Shown here one piece after another: positions 1 to 7,358 of a stretch of 19,544 nucleotides of DNA. Position 1 is the stretch's first letter. Each line of letters starts with the position of its first letter. The stretch is from DATFLK01 sp035267815. GTDB taxonomy: Bacteria > Pseudomonadota > Zetaproteobacteria > Mariprofundales > Mariprofundaceae. The translations under genes and the position numbers were made by a program. The notes under the pieces were generated by a model, which made no database searches, was not told the origin of the DNA, and saw nothing but the letters and a program-made list of their open reading frames with translations. The stretch lies in assembly GCA_035267815.1 (NCBI GenBank), contig DATFLK010000060.1:1-19544 (forward strand). The letters are read 5' to 3'.

Positions 1-234
1 GGCCTGTGTCAGTCGTGGAGAGAGGGCGAGCGCCTGTCGGTAATGGTATTCGGCCTTATGGAATGACCCCGTACGGTCGAGCAGCAGTCCGAGATTGGCA
101 TGGGCCTCGGCGAAATCGGGAGAGAGTGATAAGGCTTGGCAAAAGACTGACTTGGCTTTGTGATCCTTGCCTTCATCCATCAGATGGGTGCCAGCATGGA
201 AGAGTGCGACGGCTTCCTCGGGCGGTGAGCTCAA
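1..234 (-). CDS. TPR-repeat protein, N-terminal part (cut by window edge)
   Basis: The first 78 residues of a protein that continues past base 1. Residues about 22-73 read as tetratricopeptide repeats: a helix pair ending in ALSLSPDFAEAHANLG, followed by LALSPRL at the end of the next unit, with the A/L/Y/P spacing typical of TPRs. TPR proteins act as protein-binding scaffolds, so no specific role can be given from this part. The reading frame has a stop codon just upstream, inside the 3' end of the preceding gene. The only usual start in the open part is TTG at 234, which has no clear Shine-Dalgarno sequence, so the start is uncertain. It lies 8 bases after the upstream gene and is probably co-transcribed with it and RNase D. 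No signal peptide is visible. Confidence 0.7.
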   Translation of the reverse strand, partial: MSSPPEEAVALFHAGTHLMDEGKDHKAKSVFCQALSLSPDFAEAHANLGLLLDRTGSFHKAEYHYRQALALSPRLTQA

Positions 235-242
235 GGGTGTAT

Positions 243-875
243 CTATTCGTGCTGCCAGTCGCCGATCTTTCGTGTCAGATCCGCTTCGGCCGGCAGTTTC
301 TCCGCATCAGGAATAAAGATGGCGAGCCGACGGGTCTCGAGGTGTTCGAGCCATCCGGCCAGGAATTGGCGGTAGAGAGTCTCCATGGCGATATCTTGAT
401 CCGCCGCCTCCGGTCCGGTGTAGTCACTGGCCGAAGCGATCTCACCGCGCACGGCGATGTTCGGATTGCCGATGATCCTCTCCCTGCTGCTGTCCAGCAT
501 GCGGAAGTGGCCCGCGAGGTCGAGGTAGGCCAACCATGGCGTACCCGGCTTCGCCTGCCGGACGGCTTCGATCATCTGCGTCTGTTCCGGGATGGGGGCA
601 GGACTCAGGCGGTGGGGTATGGCATGTGCGAAGATGCCGCGCATCAGGAAATCGAACATGCCCGGTTTTCCCTTGGGGGCGAGCAGCCGTTCCTTGTCCT
701 TCCGGAGTCGGAGCCCGGCCCACGATTTTACCTGTTCCGGACCCTCCAGCATGGCGTCGCCCTTGCGAAGATCCTCGGCGAAGACCGATGGGCGCCAGCT
801 CTCGCCGTCCTCGAGAAGCCGCCAGGCATCGTCGCCGGCGGCGGAGAGGGCATCGATCGTAAAACAGAGCTTCAT
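243..875 (-). CDS. Unrecognised conserved-looking soluble protein, 210 aa
   Basis: I do not recognise this family. The protein has 210 residues, no signal peptide or membrane segment and only one cysteine, so it is probably cytosolic. The N-terminal half is rich in charged residues and has a lysine/arginine-rich stretch around residues 55-72 (LRLRKDKERLLAPKGKPG). The C-terminal part is mainly helical in character. That it is a real gene is supported by codon use like its neighbours and by its ATG, which overlaps the RNase D stop codon in ATGA (872-875), implying translational coupling. It is followed after 8 bases by a TPR protein. The position suggests a role linked to RNase D or simply shared transcription; the sequence does not say which. 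Confidence 0.75.
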   Translation of the reverse strand: MKLCFTIDALSAAGDDAWRLLEDGESWRPSVFAEDLRKGDAMLEGPEQVKSWAGLRLRKDKERLLAPKGKPGMFDFLMRGIFAHAIPHRLSPAPIPEQTQMIEAVRQAKPGTPWLAYLDLAGHFRMLDSSRERIIGNPNIAVRGEIASASDYTGPEAADQDIAMETLYRQFLAGWLEHLETRRLAIFIPDAEKLPAEADLTRKIGDWQHE

Positions 876-2059
876 GACTGGCGTTCGATGACGGGACGGT
901 TGCTTTCCGGGTCAAGCCGAAGGGAAATCTCTCCGTTGAGCATGCGCAAGATATCGTCCCCGATCAGATGGCGTCGCCAGCCGTGCAGGCAGGGATTCTC
1001 CTTCGGCAGCGAGGAGCCGTGGTTGGCCCAGGAGGCGAGTTCGGCAAGATCCTGTTTTCCGGCCAGGATGTTGGCTGCAATGCTCTCTTCATCGGCCCGC
1101 AGCCGCACCAGTGTCGAGAGTAGCTCCATGCGCAGGTCGGTTCCCGCGCTGTTGCGGGAGCCTCCTGTGAAGCGTGGCCAGTCCTCCTTGGGGCTCTCCC
1201 GTCCCCGTTGCCAGGCCCGCAGGATCTCCTTGCCAAATTTGCGGGCAATACCCGCATTCATGCCGCGCATCTGTTCCAGGCCCTTGCTGTCCAGATGGGT
1301 ACGACGGGCCACAGTGGCCAGAATTTCGTCGCTGAGGATGCGTCGTCGCGGGATATCTCTCTTCTGTGCCTGGTTCTCTCGCCAGGCTGCCAGCTCCCGC
1401 AATACCGCCAAATGCTGCGGCTTCAGCTTGTTGACACCTTTGACGCGCCAGAACATCTCTTCGGGATTGCATATGTAGGTTTCGGGATTACAGAGGATTG
1501 CCTGCTCCTCGTCCAGCCACGTCAGCCTGCCTTTTGCCTCAAGCTGTTCGGTCAGGTGCTGGTAGATCGGCATCAGATAGAGCACGTCGTCAGCGGCATA
1601 GTTGAGCTGTTCGGTGGTCAGTGGTCTTGCAAGCCAGTCGCTGAAGGATTCGGCCTTGGGCAGGTTTCTTCCAAGTAGGCGCTGGACCAGGTTGCCGAAA
1701 CCGACCTGCAGGCCGTAGCCCAGCAGCGCTGCCGCGATCTGGGTATCGAAGACCGGAAGCGGGAGCTTTCCGCTCTCCTTCAGGATGATCTCCATGTCCT
1801 GCCGGCCGGCGTGAAACACCTTGAGGATACCGGGATCATGCAGCAGTGCCCAGAGCGGTGCGAGGTCGGGGATGGCCAGCGGGTCGATCAGGAAGCATTT
1901 GTCATGACCCGAAACCTGGATCAGTGCGAACTCCGGATAGTAGGTGGATTCGCGATGGAACTCGGTATCCACGCACAACACCTTGGCAAGGCGAAGGTCG
2001 CTGCAGGCGTCAGTCAGTTCCTTGTCCGTCGCAATGAAGATGGGTGGAGACGATGTCAT
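872..2059 (-). CDS. rnd: Ribonuclease D (3'-5' exoribonuclease)
   Basis: RNase D trims the 3' ends of tRNA precursors and other small RNAs. The DEDDy exonuclease domain occupies about residues 5-175 of the 395-residue product: Exo I is VDTEFHRES (D31, E33), Exo II is FHAGRQDMEII (D88), and Exo III is YAADDVLYL (Y154, D158). An HRDC domain follows at about residues 215-285 (from LAVLRELAAWRE to FGKEILRAW), and a more variable region completes the protein. Its length is close to the 375 residues of E. coli RNase D. I chose ATG at 2059 over an in-frame TTG two codons upstream; neither has a strong Shine-Dalgarno sequence. Its TGA overlaps the start of the next gene. It lies 61 bases downstream of an OYE-family reductase on the same strand and may share its transcript. 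Confidence 0.95.
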   Translation of the reverse strand: MTSSPPIFIATDKELTDACSDLRLAKVLCVDTEFHRESTYYPEFALIQVSGHDKCFLIDPLAIPDLAPLWALLHDPGILKVFHAGRQDMEIILKESGKLPLPVFDTQIAAALLGYGLQVGFGNLVQRLLGRNLPKAESFSDWLARPLTTEQLNYAADDVLYLMPIYQHLTEQLEAKGRLTWLDEEQAILCNPETYICNPEEMFWRVKGVNKLKPQHLAVLRELAAWRENQAQKRDIPRRRILSDEILATVARRTHLDSKGLEQMRGMNAGIARKFGKEILRAWQRGRESPKEDWPRFTGGSRNSAGTDLRMELLSTLVRLRADEESIAANILAGKQDLAELASWANHGSSLPKENPCLHGWRRHLIGDDILRMLNGEISLRLDPESNRPVIERQS

Positions 2060-2120
2060 ACGCAACAGCCCGATGGATGGGGGTATCCCACTACGGTCGT
2101 TTCGTCACTCTTGGTGCATG

Positions 2121-3200
2121 TCACGACGAGGGCTCGAGAAACGGGTAGTCCGTGTAGCCGCGGCTGTCTCCGCCGTAGAAGGTGTCGGGGTCCGCTTCGT
2201 TCAGCGGAGCGTTGCGGCGCAAGCGCTCCGGTAGGTCCGGGTTGGCCAAGAAGGGAACGCCGAAGGCGACGAGATCGGCACTGCCCTCCGCCAGGCTCCG
2301 GTCGGCACGCTCCCGGTCGTAGCCACCATTGGCCATATAGAGTCCGTCGAAGTGCTGCCGGATCTGGCGCATGTCGCAGGAGGCGTTCGCATCCGTGCCG
2401 ATACTGGTTTCCATCACATGCAGGTAGAGAGGCTGTAGTTCGCTCAGTCGTTCGGCCACGTAGTTGAAGGTGCGCTGCGGATCGGAGTCCTGCATGTCGT
2501 TGAAGGCGTTGATCGGGGAGATGCGGACCCCCACCTTTTGATTGCCGACCGCGCCGGATACCGCTTCGGTCACCTCCATCAACAGGCGCGTACGGTTCTC
2601 CAGCGAGCCGCCATAGGCGTCGGTGCGGTGGTTGCTGCCATCGCGGATGAACTGGTCGAGCAGGTAGCCGTTGGCTGCATGGATCTCAACGCCGTCGAAG
2701 CCGGCCTGCATGGCATATTCGGCTGCCTGACGGTACTGGGCGATGATGCCCGGCAGTTCGTCGCTATCCAGAGCCCTTGGTGTGACAAAGGGCTTCATGC
2801 CGTCGGCGGTAAAAGTCTCTCCCTTTGGTGTGATGGCCGAAGGGGCTACCGGCAGGGTGCCATCGGGCTGTAGATCGGGGTGTGAGACACGTCCGACATG
2901 CCAGAGCTGGATGAAGATCCGTCCGTCGGCGGCGTGCACCCGGTCGGTGACAGCCTTCCAGGCTTCGGCCTGCTCGGGGTTGTGGATGCCGGGTGTGCCC
3001 GGATAACCGACCCCTTGCGGAGAGATCTGGGCGCCTTCGGTGATGATGAGTCCGGCCGAGGCCCGTTGTTCATAGTAGAGCGCATTCAGCGGCTGAGGCG
3101 CATTGCCTTCGCTGGCGCGATTGCGGGTCATGGGGGCCATGACGATCCGGTTGGGCAGGGCGATGTCGCCAAACCGGAGGGGTGTAAACAGATCGGTCAT
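2121..3200 (-). CDS. Old yellow enzyme family NADH:flavin oxidoreductase (NemA-like ene-reductase)
   Basis: A FMN-binding TIM-barrel reductase that, in this family, reduces activated C=C bonds and other electrophiles such as N-ethylmaleimide with NAD(P)H. The N-terminus LFTPLRFGDIALPNRIVMAP and MTRNRA are typical. The substrate-binding and proton-donor residues are present as HAANGY (H174, N177, Y179), followed by the family signature RTDAYGGSLENR. The length of 359 residues matches NemA-type enzymes. The frame stays open further upstream, but ATG at 3200 has AGAGG seven bases before it and aligns with family N-termini, so the upstream part is not counted. It is divergent from serC, with a 249-base gap between them. 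The physiological substrate cannot be deduced; NemA and xenobiotic reductases are the nearest named relatives. Confidence 0.93.
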   Translation of the reverse strand: MTDLFTPLRFGDIALPNRIVMAPMTRNRASEGNAPQPLNALYYEQRASAGLIITEGAQISPQGVGYPGTPGIHNPEQAEAWKAVTDRVHAADGRIFIQLWHVGRVSHPDLQPDGTLPVAPSAITPKGETFTADGMKPFVTPRALDSDELPGIIAQYRQAAEYAMQAGFDGVEIHAANGYLLDQFIRDGSNHRTDAYGGSLENRTRLLMEVTEAVSGAVGNQKVGVRISPINAFNDMQDSDPQRTFNYVAERLSELQPLYLHVMETSIGTDANASCDMRQIRQHFDGLYMANGGYDRERADRSLAEGSADLVAFGVPFLANPDLPERLRRNAPLNEADPDTFYGGDSRGYTDYPFLEPSS

Positions 3201-3347
3201 CTCCGTACCTCTTTCATCCATAGACAGCATCAAGGCTAAGGCAATTGGGTACTGCTTGCCAACCACATCGACGCAGGGGCGATGTATGTGATACTGGCAT
3301 GTAACGAAAATCCCTTTTCCCAAACGAAGACTTCCCCTTTTCACACA

Positions 3348-3376
3348 TTGAGAAACTGTCATGGACGGGCTATCTT
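3348..3376 (+). promoter_or_regulatory. Candidate sigma70 promoter for serC
   Basis: TTGAGA (3348-3353) and TATCTT (3371-3376) are separated by 17 bases, five and four matches to the consensus hexamers. Transcription would start near 3383 and give a leader of about 65 bases before serC. This is pattern matching only. Confidence 0.4.
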
Positions 3377-3400
3377 CCCCGCCATTGATGAAAACCGGGA

Positions 3401-3433
3401 CGAGGCAGATTCGCTGCCGCCGAAACCTGCTCG
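3401..3433 (+). other. serC leader with two mutually exclusive hairpins
   Basis: GGCAG (3404-3408) can pair with CTGCC (3414-3418) around a 5-base loop. The same left arm can instead pair, as CGAG plus CAG with one bulged G, with CTG and CTCG at 3427-3433. The second structure ends just before the serC ribosome-binding site (AAAGGA near 3437-3442). This could be an RNA switch or a chance arrangement. I do not recognise a known riboswitch. Confidence 0.25.
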
Positions 3434-3449
3434 ATGAAAGGATGTAGGC

Positions 3450-4532
3450 ATGGCAAGAAAGTTTAATTTTAGTGCAGGCCCGGCCATGTTGCCGACTGCC
3501 GTGATCGAACGTGCACAGCAGGAGATGCTGGACTGGCACGGTTCGGGGATGTCCGTGATGGAAATGAGTCATCGCGGCAAGGAGTTCATGTCCATCGCGA
3601 CCAAGTCCGAGAAAGATCTGCGCGAGCTGATGGCGATTCCCGACAACTACAGGGTGCTCTTTCTGCAGGGCGGTGCCTCCTCACAATTCGCCGCGATTCC
3701 GCTCAATCTGTTGGGCGGGAAGGATCATGCCGATTACATCAATACCGGCATGTGGTCGAAGAAGGCGATTGCCGAGGCAAAACGCTACTGCACCGTGAAT
3801 CTCGCCGCGGATACCTCCGAGGGCGGCTTCACCGCTGTGCCGGTACAGGATGAGTTGAAGCTGAATCCCGATGCGGCCTATGTGCACTATACGCCCAACG
3901 AGACCATCGGCGGTGTCGAGTTCGATTACATACCGGAGACGAACGGGGTGCCGCTGGTGGCCGATATGTCCTCCACCATCCTGTCGCGCCCGATTGATGT
4001 CTCGAAGTTCGGGGTCATCTATGCCGGTGCCCAGAAGAATATCGGTCCCGCAGGGCTCGCCATTGTGATCATCCGTGAGGATCTTCTGGGCAACGCCTCG
4101 GACAGTACCCCCGCGATGTTCAACTACGAAACCCACGCCAATGCGGATTCGATGTACAACACACCGCCGACCTATAGCTGGTATATGGCAGGACTGGTGT
4201 TCGAATGGCTCAAGGAGCAGGGCGGCCTAGAGGCGATGGCCGAGATCAACAGACGCAAGGCCGAAAAGCTCTATGCGGTGATCGATAACAGCGACTTCTA
4301 CAATAGCCCCGTGGCCAGGAATGCACGCTCCTGGATGAATGTACCGTTCACGCTGGCCGATCCCGATCTGGATACCGATTTCCTCAAGGGCGCCGGGGAG
4401 CGTGGTCTGGTGACTCTGAAGGGCCATCGCTCGGTCGGCGGCATGCGCGCCAGCATCTACAACGCCATGCCCGAAGAGGGCGTGGATGCGCTGGTGACCT
4501 GGATGCAGACGTTCGAAAGTAGCCAGGGATAA
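3450..4532 (+). CDS. serC: Phosphoserine aminotransferase
   Basis: SerC converts 3-phosphohydroxypyruvate and glutamate to phosphoserine and 2-oxoglutarate, step two of serine synthesis, and also serves pyridoxal phosphate synthesis. This PLP enzyme of 360 residues starts with the family sequence FNFSAGPAMLP and has VMEMSHRGKEF. The phosphate-binding loop is GGASSQF (from G74), D172 is in ADMSS, and the Schiff-base lysine is K196 in GAQKNIGPAG. The C-terminal KGHRSVGGMRASIYNAMP carries the substrate-binding arginine. The start ATG follows AAAGGA with good spacing. serA, encoding the preceding step, lies 250 bases downstream on the same strand, so the pathway genes are clustered even though they may have separate promoters. 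Confidence 0.97.
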   Translation: MARKFNFSAGPAMLPTAVIERAQQEMLDWHGSGMSVMEMSHRGKEFMSIATKSEKDLRELMAIPDNYRVLFLQGGASSQFAAIPLNLLGGKDHADYINTGMWSKKAIAEAKRYCTVNLAADTSEGGFTAVPVQDELKLNPDAAYVHYTPNETIGGVEFDYIPETNGVPLVADMSSTILSRPIDVSKFGVIYAGAQKNIGPAGLAIVIIREDLLGNASDSTPAMFNYETHANADSMYNTPPTYSWYMAGLVFEWLKEQGGLEAMAEINRRKAEKLYAVIDNSDFYNSPVARNARSWMNVPFTLADPDLDTDFLKGAGERGLVTLKGHRSVGGMRASIYNAMPEEGVDALVTWMQTFESSQG

Positions 4533-4576
4533 GCAACCGTGCCGAAGTGACGGCGGGTGCTGGCGGATGTTTCGGT

Positions 4577-4604
4577 TTGACCTCATGGGCGGCCTCTATA
4601 GGAT
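4577..4604 (+). promoter_or_regulatory. Candidate sigma70 promoter in the serC-serA gap
   Basis: TTGACC (4577-4582) and TAGGAT (4599-4604) have a 16-base spacer. A start near 4611 would place hairpin 4609-4631 at the very 5' end of a leader of about 170 bases for serA. The rest of the 4533-4782 gap shows no gene I believe. Confidence 0.35.
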
Positions 4605-4608
4605 GTCT

Positions 4609-4631
4609 GCGCACTCCCGTTACGGGTGCGC
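4609..4631 (+). other. GC-rich hairpin between serC and serA
   Basis: GCGCAC (4609-4614) pairs with GTGCGC (4626-4631), and the CCCGTTACGG-like interior can add further pairs with a small bulge. No T-run follows, so it is not a standard terminator. It could stabilise the 5' end of the serA transcript if the promoter just upstream is real. Confidence 0.35.
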
Positions 4632-4782
4632 GAACCCCGTCTGGAGTATTCCCGTGACAGAACAGCACCTTCTCTCCGCCGGCTCGGTGGCCATATCGAC
4701 ACGCACATTGAAGCCTGTCTGGGCGGTTTCCGGAATCGTGTTTCCTCAGCCCGATAAGCATGCGAGATGAAAGGAGGGCCTG

Positions 4783-6372
4783 ATGCCTAAAGTCTGGATT
4801 GCCGACAAGATGTCCGAACGGGCGGTCGAGGTCTTCCGCGCCCGCGGTATCGAGGTGGACTACAGGCCGGGACTTGATCCAGAGGAGCAGATTCGTATTG
4901 CCGGCGACTACGACGGCATCGCGGTGCGTTCGGCGACGAAGCTGAAGGGCGAGCTGCTCGATGCCGCCGCCCGCGTCAGGGTAATCGGCCGGGCCGGTAT
5001 CGGCGTGGATAACGTCGATGTACCCGCCTGCTCGCGCCGCGGTGTGGTGGTTATGAATACGCCATTCGGCAACACCATTACCACGGCCGAATTGGCCATC
5101 GCACATCTGCTGGCCGCCGCGCGCCAGATTCCTCAAGCCAATGCCTCGACCCGGGCGGGCAAATGGGAGAAGAGCCGCTTTATGGGCATGGAGCTGACCG
5201 GCAAGAAAGCCGGCGTCATCGGTGCCGGCAATATCGGCTCCATTGTCTGCGACAGGCTCAAGGGGTTGCACATGCATGTCTATGTGTACGACCCCTTTAT
5301 CAGCAACGAGCGGGCCGAGGCGATGGGCGTCACCAAGGTGGAGAGCGTCGAGGAGCTGGTCGCCATGGTTGATGTGCTGACCATCCATGTGCCGCTGGTC
5401 GACGCTACCCGGAACCTGATTGATGCCGAGATGCTGAAACGGATGAAGCGGGGCGCCATCCTGGTCAACTGTGCCCGGGGCGGCATCGTCGACGAGGCGG
5501 CACTCTTCGAAGCCTGTAAAAGCGGCCATCTCCGCGCCGCCGCGCTCGATGTCTACGCCGAGGAGCCGGCGAAAGAGAATCCCCTATTTGAGCTGGAGAG
5601 TGTTAGCTGTACACCGCATATCGGGGCCTCCACCGGAGAGGCGCAGGAGAACGTGGCGGTACAGGTGGCCGAACAGATGTCCGATTTCTTGCTGGCCGGC
5701 ACTGTCACCAACGCCGTGAACCTTCCCTCCCTCTCTGAAAAGGAGCACAGGCAACTGGCTCCGTATCTCGCCCTGTCGGAGCAGCTCGGCCGATTCATGG
5801 GGCAGACACGGCGTCCTGGATATACCCGTGTGACCGTCCATTTCGAGGGGCCGGTATCGCAGCTTAATCGCAAGCCGCTGCTCAATGCCGTCGTGCAGGG
5901 GCTTTTGTCGCAGAGCATGGAGGATGTTAACGCGGTGAATGCCACAGTCCTTGCCAAGGAGCGTGGTATCGAGATTGGCGAGGTGGCGCGGGAGAGCTCG
6001 GATCACTTCAATAATCTGATCTGTGTCGAGGTCGAGGGTGACGAGGGGCATGGCTCTGTCTGCGGCACCATGTTTGACGGTGTTCGACCGCGTCTTGTCA
6101 GTGTCGATGGTTGTGAGGTGGAGATCGCGCCCGCGGGCCGGATGCTGGTTCTGGAGAACCGCGACAAGCCCGGCGTGGTGGCGGCAATCGGTGCGGTCCT
6201 GGCCGAGGCCGGTATCAATATCGGTGATTTCCGTCTCGGACGTCATGCCGAACGGGAGACCGCTATCTCGGTGGTCTCCGTCGATTCGAAGCCCGAAGCG
6301 GGAACACTCGAACAGCTGAAGGCACTGCCCAATATGCTGCATGTCCGTTATGTGGAGCTGGCGACATCATGA
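4783..6372 (+). CDS. serA: D-3-phosphoglycerate dehydrogenase, long form with ASB and ACT domains
   Basis: SerA oxidises 3-phosphoglycerate to 3-phosphohydroxypyruvate with NAD, the first step of serine synthesis. The 529-residue product is the long (type I) form. The catalytic/substrate domain covers about residues 3-100 and 285-315, with the Rossmann domain between them containing GAGNIG (G147-G152). Catalytic residues are R232 (ARGGIVDE), E261 (AEEP) and H279 (TPHIGAS). An allosteric substrate-binding (ASB) domain follows at about 320-450, and an ACT domain at about 454-529 has LENRDKPGVVAAIG and AGINIGDF, the usual serine feedback site. The start has a very strong AAAGGAGG. Its TGA overlaps the hisZ ATG, so translation is probably coupled. 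Feedback inhibition by serine is inferred from the ACT domain. Confidence 0.97.
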   Translation: MPKVWIADKMSERAVEVFRARGIEVDYRPGLDPEEQIRIAGDYDGIAVRSATKLKGELLDAAARVRVIGRAGIGVDNVDVPACSRRGVVVMNTPFGNTITTAELAIAHLLAAARQIPQANASTRAGKWEKSRFMGMELTGKKAGVIGAGNIGSIVCDRLKGLHMHVYVYDPFISNERAEAMGVTKVESVEELVAMVDVLTIHVPLVDATRNLIDAEMLKRMKRGAILVNCARGGIVDEAALFEACKSGHLRAAALDVYAEEPAKENPLFELESVSCTPHIGASTGEAQENVAVQVAEQMSDFLLAGTVTNAVNLPSLSEKEHRQLAPYLALSEQLGRFMGQTRRPGYTRVTVHFEGPVSQLNRKPLLNAVVQGLLSQSMEDVNAVNATVLAKERGIEIGEVARESSDHFNNLICVEVEGDEGHGSVCGTMFDGVRPRLVSVDGCEVEIAPAGRMLVLENRDKPGVVAAIGAVLAEAGINIGDFRLGRHAERETAISVVSVDSKPEAGTLEQLKALPNMLHVRYVELATS

Positions 6373-7355
6373 ACAATAACTATTCACGCCCTGTCATCGG
6401 CCTTGAGGATGCCTTCGGTACGCGCGCAAAACAGCTTCGCCTGTTGCAGATGCGCCTGCTCGAACTCTACGAGGAGGCCGGCTACCAAGAAGTGATCCCG
6501 CCGCTGGTGGAACGCCCGGAATCGCTGAACTGTGGTGGAACAGGGCAGTTCCTAGCCGACCAGACACTGGTCTTCAGCGATCCCGCCGGAGCAGGGCTAT
6601 TGGGGATCCGTCCCGATATTACCCCTCAGGTCGCCCGTATCGCAGCCACTCGGCTGCAGGATGTGGCGGTGCCGAAGCTCTGCTATTCGGGTCCCGTGAT
6701 GCTCTCGCGTCCGGACAGCCGAACCGGATCGCGTCAGCAGTGGCAGACGGGCATCGAACTGCTTGGCGAGGCGGGGAAGGAAGCGGATGTCGAGGTGATG
6801 CATTTGGCCGCACTCAGTATGCATGCCGCAGGCTTCGAAGGCCCGCTGCTGCAGGTCGGGCATCTCGGTATCCTACGTGCACTGGTCTCCGGCGGGGATG
6901 GCCCGCTCGATCGTTGGGTTGGAATGATGATGCGCCGTTCGCCGGAGGATACACACCGCTGTCTGGCCGGTGAGTCGTTCTCCGAACCGGTGGCGCAGGC
7001 GTTGCTGGAGATGGCCTCCGGTGATGCGGACAGGGAGTGGCTCGAGACCAACCTGAACCGGCTGGGCGACGAGTTCGAGCATGCCGGCACGACGCTTCTC
7101 CATCTGGTGGAGGCTGTGGAGAGCCGCCTCTCCGGTGAGGTGAAAGTGCAGCTCGATGCCGCCGTGATGCCTCGCTTCCTTTACCACAGCGGCATCGTTT
7201 TCGCAGGCTTTGCCGCCGGCGCGCCGCAGGCGCTGCTGCACGGCGGGCGTTACGACACCCTGATGCAGGGGCACGGGCGGGATATGCCCGCCACCGGTTT
7301 CTCTTTTGACCTCTGGGCCTGGCTGGACGCGGGCGCAAAACTTTCTAGGAGTTAG
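6369..7355 (+). CDS. hisZ: ATP phosphoribosyltransferase regulatory subunit
   Basis: HisZ is a catalytically inactive relative of histidyl-tRNA synthetase that binds the short form of HisG and gives it histidine feedback control. The 328 residues keep the class II synthetase fold: LGIRPDITPQVARIAATR early, a degenerate motif 2 region (SRPDSRTGSRQQWQTGIELL) and HGGRYDTLM with ATGFSFDLWAWL at the end. The anticodon-binding domain of true HisRS (about 420 residues) is missing. It overlaps serA by ATGA and ends 3 bases before purA. The hisZ-purA order is common in proteobacteria. hisG is not in this window; a short-form hisG elsewhere is predicted. Confidence 0.93.
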   Translation: MNNNYSRPVIGLEDAFGTRAKQLRLLQMRLLELYEEAGYQEVIPPLVERPESLNCGGTGQFLADQTLVFSDPAGAGLLGIRPDITPQVARIAATRLQDVAVPKLCYSGPVMLSRPDSRTGSRQQWQTGIELLGEAGKEADVEVMHLAALSMHAAGFEGPLLQVGHLGILRALVSGGDGPLDRWVGMMMRRSPEDTHRCLAGESFSEPVAQALLEMASGDADREWLETNLNRLGDEFEHAGTTLLHLVEAVESRLSGEVKVQLDAAVMPRFLYHSGIVFAGFAAGAPQALLHGGRYDTLMQGHGRDMPATGFSFDLWAWLDAGAKLSRS

Positions 7356-7358
7356 ATC

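Noticed and set aside
6..1478. A 490-codon open frame on the plus strand opposite RNase D and the 210-residue gene
   Set aside because: It is antisense to a certain RNase D with intact catalytic motifs, its product is low in complexity and rich in arginine and serine, and GC-rich genes commonly leave such open antisense frames.
3201..3572. An N-terminal extension of the OYE reductase by 124 codons
   Set aside because: It would run into serC on the other strand, has no family similarity, and ATG 3200 has a good ribosome-binding site and the family N-terminus.
4567..4770. A 67-codon open frame in the serC-serA gap
   Set aside because: No ribosome-binding site, no family resemblance, and it overlaps the candidate promoter and hairpin.
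4605..4782. A glycine, THF or SAM riboswitch before serA
   Set aside because: I looked for the conserved cores I know and found none.
4384..5529. A 381-codon open frame on the minus strand covering the serC-serA gap
   Set aside because: It is the antisense of serA and serC coding sequence with no recognisable domain; nothing suggests a gene in the gap.
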